Positions 1 to 7,908 of a stretch of 25,391 nt of DNA are shown here, in pieces (the stretch's first letter is position 1; the number at the start of each line of letters is the position of its first letter). The position numbers and the translations under genes are program-made. Where the stretch lies: assembly GCA_019347595.1 (NCBI GenBank), contig JAHWLA010000010.1, forward strand, positions 1-25,391, in the 5' to 3' direction. Below the pieces are notes generated by a model. The model had not been told where the DNA came from, did not search any database, and saw only the letters and a list, made by a program, of their open reading frames with translations. The stretch comes from Actinomycetota bacterium. Lineage in GTDB: Bacteria; Actinomycetota; Acidimicrobiia; Acidimicrobiales; JAHWLA01.

Positions 1-662
1 TACGACGACGTGTAGCCCGGCAGCCCGGTCTCCAACCGCATGTGCGGGAGCATGACGCCGCCGAACAGCCCGTTCTCCCGAGCCCAGCGCACCTCCTGGA
101 CGCAGCGGTCCATGTCGCGGAGCTCGACGATGATGCAGCCCGCCCGCCGACCGGGAGCGGCGGCGGCGAAGTCGGCGAGCCACCGGTTGTAGCCGTGGAC
201 GGCCGCCCACCGCAGGTCGGCGTCGCCCGCTGTGGTGTCGAACAGCAGCTTGGGGTGGACACCGACGCTGGCCGTGAACGGGTAGGCGACCTCGCCGCTG
301 ATCCCCTGGGACTCCAGCACGGCGGCACGCCGCCCGTTGCCGTCGCCCGGGATGACGTTGTCCGTCGTGAACGGCTCGATCCACTCCTTGGTGGCGTCGG
401 TGTCGACACCGAACGCCGCCAGGCGCCACTTGAACATGCGGCGTACGTCGTCGTCATCCTCGATGGCGCCGGGGTCGTGGGCGCCTGCCTTCTCGATGTT
501 GTCGGCCTGGTCGCGCTCGCCGAGGGCGGCGACCGCTTCCCGCTTGCCGGGATCGACATACGCCAGCAGAGCGTCGAAGCTCTCGGGGCACACATGCGTG
601 TCGGCCGACACCACGATGTACGGCTTCGCGCTGCGCAGCTCGGAATCGGCTCGGGCGGTCAC
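1..662 (-). CDS. Amidohydrolase family 2 protein, C-terminus cut by the window edge
   Basis: About 220 N-terminal residues are visible, reading leftwards off the window. The protein opens with a beta-strand and the motif VVSADTHV (residues 17-24), the usual start of the amidohydrolase-2 (ACMSD-like, PF04909) TIM barrel, where it carries metal ligands. The later stretch GGVMLPHMR near residue 207 also fits this barrel. The start is GTG with TGGAGG about 5 nt upstream. Family members are metal-dependent hydrolases or non-oxidative decarboxylases acting on ring carboxylates and related compounds; the substrate here is unknown. The start lies 50 nt after the stop of the D-aminoacylase-type gene on the same strand, so the two are probably co-transcribed. 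The catalytic C-terminal half is not in the window, so activity cannot be judged. Confidence 0.85.
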   Translation of the reverse strand, partial: MTARADSELRSAKPYIVVSADTHVCPESFDALLAYVDPGKREAVAALGERDQADNIEKAGAHDPGAIEDDDDVRRMFKWRLAAFGVDTDATKEWIEPFTTDNVIPGDGNGRRAAVLESQGISGEVAYPFTASVGVHPKLLFDTTAGDADLRWAAVHGYNRWLADFAAAAPGRRAGCIIVELRDMDRCVQEVRWARENGLFGGVMLPHMRLETGLPGYTSS

Positions 663-712
663 GGAACCTCCAGGTGCATCAGTGGTGGACGGCACGGGGC
701 GGCCTTCGGCGC

Positions 713-2389
713 TCACTTGGCCCCAATGCCGTGACGGAGCAGGGCGCCGGTGTGCACGCCGGTCTCCTTGTCGTCCTCGATGGTCACGCCGCCGTTGACC
801 ACGACGTAGCGGTAGCCGCCGGCCCGCTGCACTCGCCGCCAGTCGCCGCCGGGGAGGTCGGTGACGATCTCCTGCGGGTGGATCGTGAGGTTGTCGAAGT
901 CGTAGACCACGATGTCGGCCGGGGCGCCCTCCTTCAGGATGCCTCGGTCGTGGAAGCCCGCCGCCATGGCGGTGAGGGCCGACAGCCGCCAGTGGGCGTC
1001 CTCGAGGTCGATCCACTGGTATTCGCGCACGAAGCGGATGAGCGTCTCCGTCGGGTACTTGCCGCCGCAGAAGAACTTGGTGTGGGCGCCGCCGTCGGAC
1101 ACGCCGAAGATCGACCACGGGTACTCGACGATCTCGCGCAGCGCGGTGAGGTCACCACCCAGGGGGGAGCCGTAGAACACCGACTGGAGGTCGTCGGCGA
1201 GAGCGATGTCGAGCATGGCGTCGACGAAGTGCTTGCCCTGCATGCCGCCGATCTCGGTCATCGTCAGGTTTTCGTACTTCTTGTTCTCCTCGGCGATGGC
1301 GCGGAGCAGCACCATGTCTTCGAGCGGCATCGTCAGCGGCACGTCTGTGCGCAGCGTCTCGCGGAAGGCCGGGTCGGCCAGGCGGGCACGCTTCTCCTCG
1401 AACGACGGGAGGAGCATCGTCTCGCGCCAGGCGGTGGCGTCGTCGAGGATGTTGAAATCGTCGGCGAACTTGAACGTCATGCCTTCGTCCGTCGTGATCG
1501 CACACGGGAAGATCGGCAGGCCCGCCCGGCGGCACTTCTCGAACCACTCGATCATGTTCCGGTGGTGTTCGGGCTTGTTGTTCATGGCCACGAGGTTGTT
1601 GTAGAGGAGCGGCCGGTAGCAGGCCTCGGCCAGTTCCTCCCACTGGGCCAGATCGCTCGGGCCGGTCGCCTGGATCGAACCCTCGTTGCGCCGCCCCAGC
1701 ACCTCCGCCAGCACCACCGCGGTCGCCTGGTGCATGACGTCGGTGACCATGGGGGTGCCGTCGAAGTCGCGCTGGGTGCCGACGCCACGCTGGGCCGACC
1801 ACCCGCAGCCGCCTGCGGCCATCGCCTCGTCGAGGAGCTGCGCCATGCGCCGGTGCTCCTCGTCGGTGGGCAGCACGCCGGACTTCGCCCGGTCCAGGCC
1901 CATCACGTAGATCATGAGCGGGGCCAGCGGGACGTACGGAAGGACGTTGACCGACTTGGGGGCCCGGTCGACGCTGTCGAGGAACTCGGGGAAGGAGACC
2001 CAGTCCCACGGCAGGGCGATCTTCATGGCGTCGAGCGAGATCGCCTCGTTGCGGGCGAGGGTCAGCATCGCCCGTTCCCGCATGTCCGGGGCCACCGGCG
2101 CGAAACCGAAACCGCAGTTCCCGATGACGAGCGAGGTGACGCCGTGCCAGCCCGACAAGCTGCAGTACGGGTCCCAGAACAGTTGGGCGTCGTAGTGGGT
2201 GTGGAGGTCGATGAACCCGGGGGCGACGATCATGCCGTCGGCGTCGAGCACCCGCTCGGCGCGCTGGGGGTTCACCTGCCCGATAGCGGTGATGATGCCG
2301 TCCTTGACGCCGATGTCGCCCTTGAACCGGGGACGTCGGGAGCCGTCGACGACCATGCCCCCGCGAATGACGATGTCGAACTCGGCCAC
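713..2389 (-). CDS. N-acyl-D-amino-acid deacylase (D-aminoacylase) family amidohydrolase
   Basis: A 558-residue metal-dependent amidohydrolase. It starts with the small beta-sandwich (FDIVIRGGMVVDG), then APGFIDLHTHYD with the HxH metal pair at residues 63 and 65, and GNCGFGFAP with Cys92. Cys92 matches the metal-ligand cysteine of D-aminoacylases. A late SDGGAH motif probably supplies the catalytic aspartate, and the C-terminus closes the sandwich (YVVVNGGV). Known relatives deacylate N-acyl-D-amino acids or act on other cyclic or linear amides; this branch is poorly characterised, so the substrate is open. I chose the GTG at 2389 because GAGGAG lies 5 nt upstream; a GTG at 2395 would overlap that site. 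It sits 82 nt downstream of the beta-lactamase-fold gene and seems to have its own promoter in that gap. Confidence 0.9.
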   Translation of the reverse strand: MAEFDIVIRGGMVVDGSRRPRFKGDIGVKDGIITAIGQVNPQRAERVLDADGMIVAPGFIDLHTHYDAQLFWDPYCSLSGWHGVTSLVIGNCGFGFAPVAPDMRERAMLTLARNEAISLDAMKIALPWDWVSFPEFLDSVDRAPKSVNVLPYVPLAPLMIYVMGLDRAKSGVLPTDEEHRRMAQLLDEAMAAGGCGWSAQRGVGTQRDFDGTPMVTDVMHQATAVVLAEVLGRRNEGSIQATGPSDLAQWEELAEACYRPLLYNNLVAMNNKPEHHRNMIEWFEKCRRAGLPIFPCAITTDEGMTFKFADDFNILDDATAWRETMLLPSFEEKRARLADPAFRETLRTDVPLTMPLEDMVLLRAIAEENKKYENLTMTEIGGMQGKHFVDAMLDIALADDLQSVFYGSPLGGDLTALREIVEYPWSIFGVSDGGAHTKFFCGGKYPTETLIRFVREYQWIDLEDAHWRLSALTAMAAGFHDRGILKEGAPADIVVYDFDNLTIHPQEIVTDLPGGDWRRVQRAGGYRYVVVNGGVTIEDDKETGVHTGALLRHGIGAK

Positions 2390-2394
2390 GCGCA

Positions 2395-2400
2395 CTCCTC
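2395..2400 (-). promoter_or_regulatory. Ribosome binding site deciding the D-aminoacylase start
   Basis: On the minus strand this reads GAGGAG, 5 nt before the GTG at 2389. The other in-frame GTG at 2395 overlaps the site itself and would have no spacing, so 2389 is the better start. Confidence 0.6.
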
Positions 2401-2421
2401 AAAGACGATGTCGCTGCCACC

Positions 2422-2464
2422 AACGTAGCACCGGAACTTCTAATCCGGAAGGACAATTCCGGAA
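2422..2464 (-). promoter_or_regulatory. Putative promoter with three phased TTCCGG boxes before the D-aminoacylase gene
   Basis: The plus strand carries CCGGAA at 2431, 2445 and 2459, exactly 14 bp apart. Read on the minus strand these are TTCCGG boxes. The middle box lies 17 nt upstream of TACGTT (2427-2422), a TANNNT -10 hexamer, and so overlaps the expected -35 position. The third box also forms the palindrome TTCCGGAA at 2457-2464. The region is visibly more AT-rich than its surroundings. A regulator binding the phased boxes is inference. The gap also follows the stop of the upstream gene, so read-through from the larger operon is possible. Confidence 0.4.
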
Positions 2465-2471
2465 AACTTCC

Positions 2472-3674
2472 CTAGTCCCGACCGTGGAAGTCGCCGAACT
2501 CGGTCTTGCCGTCGGCGTCGATGCCGAGCGCCGCGTACGTGGCGCGCAGAAGGCTCAGGGCACGCTCGTCGCCCACGCCCGTGTTCGACATCTGGTTCAT
2601 GACGTACGAGATCGTCATGCGGGCGTCGTAGTCGACGAAGACGATCGACCCGCCGCCACCGCCCCAGTAGCACGAGCGGGGGTTGGGCGTGGGGAGAAAG
2701 GCGTCCGGTGCGCTGAGCGCGAAACCGAGCCCCCAACGGATGGGGCGCGAGAAGATGTTGTCCGGCTTGTAGCACTGCTCCTCGAGGACCAGCTCGGCCG
2801 TCTCCGGCGACAGCAGCTTCACGCCCTTCGCCTCTCCCCCGTTGGCGAGCACCGCCATAGCGACCGACAGGGCGCGGGCGTTGGCGTAGCCGTTCACCGA
2901 CGGGAGCTCGGCCTGCTGCCACCGCGGTGTCCTCGTCCACGCGAAGTCGGCGACGGGGTTGTGCACCCGGCCGCGGAGGTGCGTGTGGTCGGGCTTCGGC
3001 CACCGGGGCGACGCGATGACGTTGGAGATGTGGGCGAGTTTCTCGGTGGGCACGCCGATGTAGGCGTCGATCCCCAACGGTTCGGTGATGTCCTCGCGTA
3101 GCAGCCTCCCCAGGGTGCGCCCCGACGCCCGGCGTACGATCTCGCCGACGAGGAAGCCCTGCACCCAGCCGTGGTAACCCGATTCGGTGCCCGGCTCCCA
3201 CAACGGCTCCTGGTCGACGATGCGCCGTGTCACCAGCTCCCAGTCGAGGCTCTCCTCCATCTCCATCGGATCGACGAAGACGGGAAGCCCGGCGGTGTGG
3301 GACAGGCACTGGCGGACGAGGATCTTCTCCTTGCCCTTGGTGCCGAACTCCGGCCAGTACTCGGCGACAGGCCGGTCGAGGTCGAGTCGGCCGCGGTCCA
3401 CGAGCACGAGCGCGCACAGCGTCATGAGCGTCTTCGACGCCGACCAGATTGGGGTCGTGGTGTCGCGTTCCCACAGCTCGGTGCGCTCGGGGTCGCGATA
3501 GCCGCCCCACAGGTCGACGACCGTCTCGCCTTCGACTGTCACGGCGACCGACGCGCCGACGTCGGTGATGAACGTGTCGACCACCGGGATGCGACGATCG
3601 AAGTTCTCCGCGAAGGCGTCGCGGACGCCGGAGAAGTCGGCGCGCGTGTACCCGTCGAGGGGCGCGGTGGTCAT
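2472..3674 (-). CDS. Serine hydrolase of the beta-lactamase / class C-like esterase family
   Basis: A 400-residue protein of the beta-lactamase superfamily (PF00144; esterase EstB, PBP4*/AmpC fold). The nucleophile motif SxxK is SASK at residues 78-81. The second motif tyrosine is probably Tyr167 in SGYHGW, and a glycine-rich WGGGGGS near the C-terminus fits the third motif (HxG/KTG position). CLSHTAGL, near residues 123-130, is typical of these esterases. There is no signal peptide, so it is probably cytoplasmic and acts on an ester, lactone or amide intermediate rather than on peptidoglycan. I chose the ATG at 3674 because it follows the lipoyl gene by 4 nt; a start at 3728 would read through that gene's C-terminus. 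Tight spacing suggests co-translation with the lipoyl protein. Confidence 0.88.
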   Translation of the reverse strand: MTTAPLDGYTRADFSGVRDAFAENFDRRIPVVDTFITDVGASVAVTVEGETVVDLWGGYRDPERTELWERDTTTPIWSASKTLMTLCALVLVDRGRLDLDRPVAEYWPEFGTKGKEKILVRQCLSHTAGLPVFVDPMEMEESLDWELVTRRIVDQEPLWEPGTESGYHGWVQGFLVGEIVRRASGRTLGRLLREDITEPLGIDAYIGVPTEKLAHISNVIASPRWPKPDHTHLRGRVHNPVADFAWTRTPRWQQAELPSVNGYANARALSVAMAVLANGGEAKGVKLLSPETAELVLEEQCYKPDNIFSRPIRWGLGFALSAPDAFLPTPNPRSCYWGGGGGSIVFVDYDARMTISYVMNQMSNTGVGDERALSLLRATYAALGIDADGKTEFGDFHGRD

Positions 3675-3678
3675 GCGC

Positions 3679-3924
3679 TCAGCCCGCCGCGGGTTCGATG
3701 CGGGCGATGACGTCCCGGACGGGGACAACGTCGCCGGGCTCGACCAGAAGCTCGGTCACCGTGCCCGCGACCGGGGCCTCCACCTCGAAGGTGACCTTGT
3801 CGGTCTCGACTTCGACCATGGAGTCGCCCTTGGCGACAGTCTCCCCGACCGTCGTCATCCACTTGAGGATCGTCCCTTCCTGCATGGACATGCCCTCCTG
3901 CGGAAGGCGAACATCGACAGCCAC
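3679..3924 (-). CDS. Free-standing lipoyl-domain carrier protein
   Basis: An 81-residue protein that is a single lipoyl domain: LPQEGMSMQEGTI at the start, the lipoylation loop EVETDKV with the acceptor Lys43, and the closing APVAGTV and VEPGDVV strands. It ends directly after the domain, with no linker, peripheral-subunit-binding domain or acyltransferase domain as in full E2 proteins. The DKV context indicates lipoate rather than biotin, which would show MKM. It lies 15 nt after E1-beta and 4 nt before the beta-lactamase-fold gene. In known complexes E1 reductively acylates the lipoyl arm. Here the carrier would present the acyl group to an unknown partner, or to an E2 encoded elsewhere. 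Confidence 0.9.
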   Translation of the reverse strand: MAVDVRLPQEGMSMQEGTILKWMTTVGETVAKGDSMVEVETDKVTFEVEAPVAGTVTELLVEPGDVVPVRDVIARIEPAAG

Positions 3925-3939
3925 TCGGGCTTCCTTTCC

Positions 3940-4923
3940 TCAGCGGGTGGACGCGGCCGCGAGCACGCCGTGCACGGCCGCCGCGATCCGGTCCGCCGTC
4001 GGGTACAGGCCGGGCTCCAGCGCCGGGCTGAAGGGAATGTGGGTGTTCGGCGTCGTTACCCGGGCGATGGGCGAGCGCAGGTTCCAGAAGCCGTGTTCGG
4101 CCACGGTCGCCGACACCTCGCTGGCGACGCTGCACATCTCGTGGCACGGGTCAGCGACCACCAGGCGGCCGGTCTTCTCCACCGAGGCGAGGATGGTGGC
4201 GATGTCGAGGGGCACGATCGTGCGGGGATCGACGACCTCGACGGAGATGCCGTCCTCCCGCAGCGAGTCGGCGACGTCGAGGGCGGCCCGCACGGCACTG
4301 GAGACGGCGACGACGGTGACGTCGGCCCCCTCCCGCTTGACCTCGGCCTCGCCCAGGGGGATGACGTACTCCTCGTCCGGGATCTCCTGGGCTGTCGGCC
4401 ACCCGCGCTTGGCCTCCAGGCAGACGACGGGGTCGTCGTCGCGCACCGCCGCCTTCAACAGGCCCTTTACGTCGTAGGGCGACGCCGGGGCCACGATCTT
4501 CAGCCCCGGGATGGTGGCCAGCGTCGCCATGGGCCGGTCGCTGTGCTGCGCGGCGATGCTCGCCCCGTGCCACATGCCGGCGCGAATGGTGATCGGCATC
4601 TTCGTCTGGCCGCCGTAGAGGTACGTCGCCTTGGCGATGATGCTCACGATCTGGTCGAAGGCGACGTACATGAACGGGGCGATCATCATGTCGACCACGG
4701 GCCGCATGCCGACCATGGCCGCGCCCGCGGCGGCGCCCACGAACCCGGCCTCGGCGATGGGCGTGTCCCGCACCCGCTCCCGGCCGAACTCCTCGGCGAA
4801 GCCGGGGTGGTAGCCGACGATGTTGCTGGCGACGTCCTCGCCCATGACGAACACACGAGGGTCGCGAGCGAGCTCTTCGCGAAGGGCCGCTGTGATGGCC
4901 TGGGTGTATGTCAGCTTGCTCAC
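3940..4923 (-). CDS. 2-oxoacid / acetoin dehydrogenase-like E1 component, beta subunit
   Basis: A 327-residue transketolase-like pyrimidine-domain subunit (PF02779 and C-terminal PF02780). Visible motifs are VMGEDV (residues 26-31), RDTPIAEAGFVG, where Glu58 should activate the thiamine diphosphate, and AAQHSD, where His127 fits the conserved active-site histidine. The C-terminal domain carries VEVVDPRTIVPLD. It pairs with the adjacent alpha subunit to form a heterotetramer that decarboxylates a 2-oxoacid or cleaves acetoin and passes the acyl unit to a lipoyl arm. The start is GTG, with GAGGAG 7 nt upstream. It follows E1-alpha by 11 nt. Sequence alone does not separate pyruvate, branched-chain oxoacid and acetoin specificity. 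Confidence 0.93.
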   Translation of the reverse strand: MSKLTYTQAITAALREELARDPRVFVMGEDVASNIVGYHPGFAEEFGRERVRDTPIAEAGFVGAAAGAAMVGMRPVVDMMIAPFMYVAFDQIVSIIAKATYLYGGQTKMPITIRAGMWHGASIAAQHSDRPMATLATIPGLKIVAPASPYDVKGLLKAAVRDDDPVVCLEAKRGWPTAQEIPDEEYVIPLGEAEVKREGADVTVVAVSSAVRAALDVADSLREDGISVEVVDPRTIVPLDIATILASVEKTGRLVVADPCHEMCSVASEVSATVAEHGFWNLRSPIARVTTPNTHIPFSPALEPGLYPTADRIAAAVHGVLAAASTR

Positions 4924-4934
4924 GGCGACGCTCC

Positions 4935-5933
4935 TCAGAAGTGCCGCCGGACGGCGACAGGGTTGGTGAACACGTGCTCGTAGGCCGCCTCGGGCTCCGG
5001 GAACGGGCTGTCGAGGGCGAACTTCCATGCCTCCTCGACGCTGCGGCGCTCGTCGTCGTCGACCTCGTCGAGCTGCCCGGCGGTGAGCACGCCGTCGGCC
5101 AGCAGGCGCTCGCGATGCAGCGGGAGCGGGTCGCGCGTGCGCCACTGCTCCACCTCGGCGAGGTCCCGATACGTCGGCGACGCCTCGGCACCGCCCGCGT
5201 GGCCGAAGTAGCGGTACGTCCGGGTCTCGACCAGCGACGGCCCACCGCCGCTCCGAGCGCGGGCGACTGCGCCGGCGACCGCCTCGTGCACGGCGACGAC
5301 GTCCTGGCCGTCGACGATGACGCCCGGCATGTCGTAGGCGGCGGCGCGGCGGGCGATGTCGGGGACCGAGCAGGAATCGCTGAACGCCGTCCACTCGCCG
5401 TAGGCGTTGTTCTCGCAGACGTACACGGCGGGCAGTGTCCAGATGGCCGCCAAGTTCAGGCTCTCGTGGAACGTGCCCTGGGCGGCGGCCCCGTCGCCGA
5501 AGAAGCAGAGGGCGACCCGGTCGACGCCTTGCAGCTTGCTCCCCAGCGCCGCGCCGGTGGCTGTGGGCAGGCCGGAGCCCACGATGCTGGTCTCGCCCAG
5601 GCTGCCGACGCTGAAGTCGGACAGGTGCATGGAGCCGCCCTTGCCCTGGTTGACGCCGGTCACCTTGCCGAGCAGCTCGGCGAACAGCCGGTCGATGCGG
5701 GCGCCCTTGGCGATGGGGTGGCCGTGCGAGCGGTGGGTGCCCACCATGTAGTCGTCCTCGCGCAGGGCCATGCACGCGCCGACGTTGGATGCCTCCATGC
5801 CGACGGACGTGTGGACCATGCCGGGGATCTCGGTGCGGTTCTCGAGGGCCGTCTCCTCGAACAGGCGGATGCGCACCATCCGCCGATACATCTCGACCAA
5901 CTGCGCTGCGGTCGGGTTCACGTTCACTCCCAT
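4935..5933 (-). CDS. 2-oxoacid / acetoin dehydrogenase-like E1 component, alpha subunit
   Basis: A 332-residue thiamine diphosphate-binding subunit (PF00676). The cofactor motif runs from GDG (residues 146-148) to NN (175-176). GKGGSMH (97-103), and the SHGHPIAKG segment around residue 70, resemble acetoin dehydrogenase alpha subunits (AcoA type) more than classical pyruvate E1; this comparison is from memory. The ATG at 5933 lies one base after the TGA of the upstream monooxygenase (TGAGATG), so it is probably translationally coupled. A longer frame to 6056 exists but overlaps the monooxygenase, and its extra residues are not conserved-looking. With E1-beta and the lipoyl protein it forms the core of the module. 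No E3 dihydrolipoyl dehydrogenase is nearby. Confidence 0.93.
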   Translation of the reverse strand: MGVNVNPTAAQLVEMYRRMVRIRLFEETALENRTEIPGMVHTSVGMEASNVGACMALREDDYMVGTHRSHGHPIAKGARIDRLFAELLGKVTGVNQGKGGSMHLSDFSVGSLGETSIVGSGLPTATGAALGSKLQGVDRVALCFFGDGAAAQGTFHESLNLAAIWTLPAVYVCENNAYGEWTAFSDSCSVPDIARRAAAYDMPGVIVDGQDVVAVHEAVAGAVARARSGGGPSLVETRTYRYFGHAGGAEASPTYRDLAEVEQWRTRDPLPLHRERLLADGVLTAGQLDEVDDDERRSVEEAWKFALDSPFPEPEAAYEHVFTNPVAVRRHF

Positions 5934-5934
5934 C

Positions 5935-7662
5935 TCAGACGAAGAGCTGCTCGGCGTACACCGACTGCAGGTAGGCGACGATCCCCTCGGGATCGAGGTC
6001 GCGCGTGCGAAGCCCGATGTAGCCGTCGGGCCGGACCCAGACAGCCTCCGGTGCACCGAGGCCGAGCGTGCGGCGCACGTTGCCGAGGCCGTCGATGACC
6101 ACGGCGTCGTCCGCCGGGTCGAGCCCGACTCGCATAGCCCGATGCTCGGTGATGACGATGTGGCGGACGCAGAGGTGCTCGTTCAGGGAGGCGAGGCGCT
6201 TCTCGATCGTGCGGCAGGCGTCGAAACCCTCCTCGTCGGGGCCGGCATAGAGGAGCAGGCTGGCTCGCCGGTCGTGGAGGATGTCGCGCAGCACCGATCC
6301 TGTGGCGCCGACACGACACGGCGCATGGGGCAGGAAGTCGCCCGCCTGCACCGCCTCGCTCTTCTTGACCGGGTACGCCTGCCGGGTGAGCGAGAACCCG
6401 CGACGGTTCTGCCGGTACATGGCGACACGGGCGAGCAGGCGCCGTTCGGCGGGTTCCCACACCGAGGCGACCTTCATAATGAGGCCGGCCTTCAGACGCC
6501 GCAGCAGCTTGCGGGGAAGCATCACGTGCGTATTGCGCTCCGTGGCCATGAGGAGGCGCTTGGCGTTGGCGCGGCGCTCCTCCTCGTAGGTCGCCAGCAG
6601 GCCCGGCGAGGCCGCACCCCGCAACGTGAGATCGAGCTTCCACGCCAGGTTGACGGCGTCCTGGATGCCGGTGTTCATGCCCTGGCCGCCCGCCGCCGAG
6701 TGCACGTGGGCGGCGTCCCCAATGAGGACGGCGTAGCCGGAGATGAACCGCTCGGGCATGCGCTGGTGGACCTCCAGGCGGGTGATCCACCCCGGGTTCG
6801 ACAGCACCGCCTCCTTGTGCCCGGTGATGCGCCGGAAGGAGGCGGTGAGCTCGTCGACCGTGGGCGGCTCGTCGCCCTTGGCCGACGGCCGGAAGAAGTC
6901 CTCGACGAACACGTGCCACTTGGTCGTGAACGGGTCGTACATGGCGGCCACCGACCCGTCGGCCGTGACGAAGGTGCCCGCCAGGTCGCGGGGGCGGTCC
7001 CACTCGACGTCGATCTCCGTAACCCACTGGGCCCCCGGCATGGAGAAGCCGTCCATGGTGAGGCCGAGCGCTTCGCGCACCTTGGAGTGCGCGCCGTCGG
7101 CGCCGACCACCCACCTGGCCCGCACCGTTTCGGTGCCCACGACCGGCGTGTCGGCCTTGGCGGCGCGGCCCGACGGCACGGTGGTGCCGAAGCCGTAGGC
7201 GAGCTCGACGTCGACCTTGCCCGTGCGCTCCAGGTGGACGGTGACGCCCTCGTCGTCCTGCTCGAGCCCGACGAACCGGGTGGAGCGCTCGACGGCCCGG
7301 CCCCGGCGCCCGAGCTCGGCCTCGAAGACCCGCTCGATCCGCTGCTGCATGATGGCGACGGAGTACGGATAGGGGTCGTGGTGGGGCGGCTCCCCGAAGT
7401 GGGCCGTGAACGGGCCGTTCCGGAACTCGACGTGCGGTACCGGTCGCTGGGCCGACTCCATGATCGGCTTGGCGAGGCCGATGATGTCGAGCACTTCGAT
7501 GGTGTGGCCCATGAAGCCGTGCGCCTTGGAGCGCACCATCGGCTCAGGCAGGGCGTCGACGATGCGGAAGTCGATCTCCCGCCGAGCCAGTTCGTTGGCC
7601 AACGCCAACCCGACGGGGCCCGCTCCCACGATCAATACGTCAGTGCGACCGGCTTTCGCCAT
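5935..7662 (-). CDS. FAD-dependent aromatic-ring monooxygenase (PheA/MhpA/TfdB-like)
   Basis: A 575-residue class A flavoprotein monooxygenase (PF01494). It has the N-terminal Rossmann motif GAGPVG (residues 13-18), the middle motif GADGAHSKVR (187-196), and the FAD-ribityl motif beginning GDAAHVHSAAGGQGMN (315-330). The last 140 residues fit the thioredoxin-like C-terminal domain of phenol hydroxylase relatives (VRPDGYIGLR near the end). Such enzymes hydroxylate phenols, hydroxyphenylpropionates or polyketide-like rings using NAD(P)H and oxygen. It is the first gene of the leftward run, coupled to E1-alpha, so its product may feed the oxoacid-dehydrogenase-like module (inference). The ATG at 7662 has only a weak GCGGGG upstream; the first 12 residues precede the Rossmann strand, as expected. 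Confidence 0.92.
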   Translation of the reverse strand: MAKAGRTDVLIVGAGPVGLALANELARREIDFRIVDALPEPMVRSKAHGFMGHTIEVLDIIGLAKPIMESAQRPVPHVEFRNGPFTAHFGEPPHHDPYPYSVAIMQQRIERVFEAELGRRGRAVERSTRFVGLEQDDEGVTVHLERTGKVDVELAYGFGTTVPSGRAAKADTPVVGTETVRARWVVGADGAHSKVREALGLTMDGFSMPGAQWVTEIDVEWDRPRDLAGTFVTADGSVAAMYDPFTTKWHVFVEDFFRPSAKGDEPPTVDELTASFRRITGHKEAVLSNPGWITRLEVHQRMPERFISGYAVLIGDAAHVHSAAGGQGMNTGIQDAVNLAWKLDLTLRGAASPGLLATYEEERRANAKRLLMATERNTHVMLPRKLLRRLKAGLIMKVASVWEPAERRLLARVAMYRQNRRGFSLTRQAYPVKKSEAVQAGDFLPHAPCRVGATGSVLRDILHDRRASLLLYAGPDEEGFDACRTIEKRLASLNEHLCVRHIVITEHRAMRVGLDPADDAVVIDGLGNVRRTLGLGAPEAVWVRPDGYIGLRTRDLDPEGIVAYLQSVYAEQLFV

Positions 7663-7858
7663 GGGCTACCCCGCAGGTACTCGAAGCGGACACGACCTGG
7701 CCCTGTCCAGCTGTTTGCATTGGCCACTTGGACATGCCACCGGTGCGCGAGAGCGCTCGCCGCCAGCCGTCTCGAACAATGGTTCCATTTACTCGCCCGG
7801 CACGTCAACGTCGCGCTCGCGGGAACGCCATCGTCGCCAGGGTACCGCCGCCCCCTCC

Positions 7859-7902
7859 CTGGTCCGCAGATCTCGCACGTACGTGCGAGATCTGCGGACC
7901 AG
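7859..7902 (-). terminator. 44-bp perfect palindrome, possible terminator of the phosphotransferase gene
   Basis: The half-site ggtccgcagatctcgcacgt (7861-7880) is followed at once by its exact reverse complement (7881-7900), and two more pairs extend it to 7859-7902. There is no spacer, so an RNA hairpin would have about a 20-bp stem and a 4-nt loop. Each arm also contains the smaller palindrome AGATCT. It begins 6 nt after the phosphotransferase stop, which favours a terminator, but no T-tract follows on either strand. A binding site or cruciform element is an alternative. The rest of the 246-bp gap (7663-7908) shows no gene and no clear promoter. Confidence 0.5.
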
Positions 7903-7908
7903 AACCGG

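Noticed and set aside
674..2428. A 584-codon plus-strand frame opposite the D-aminoacylase gene
   Set aside because: It is the antisense shadow of a gene with clear metal-binding motifs and has low-complexity Val/His/Arg/Gly composition.
2472..3674. Antibiotic-resistance beta-lactamase
   Set aside because: The fold matches, but there is no signal peptide, and the catabolic context and EstB-like motifs favour an intracellular esterase or amidase.
7747..7760. Inverted repeat GCGAG-AGCG-CTCGC in the same gap
   Set aside because: Short GC-only hairpins of this size are expected often in this composition.
7779..7790. Short inverted repeat AATGG-TT-CCATT in the gap before the monooxygenase gene
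   Set aside because: Five-base arms are too short to separate from chance, and no promoter could be placed beside it.
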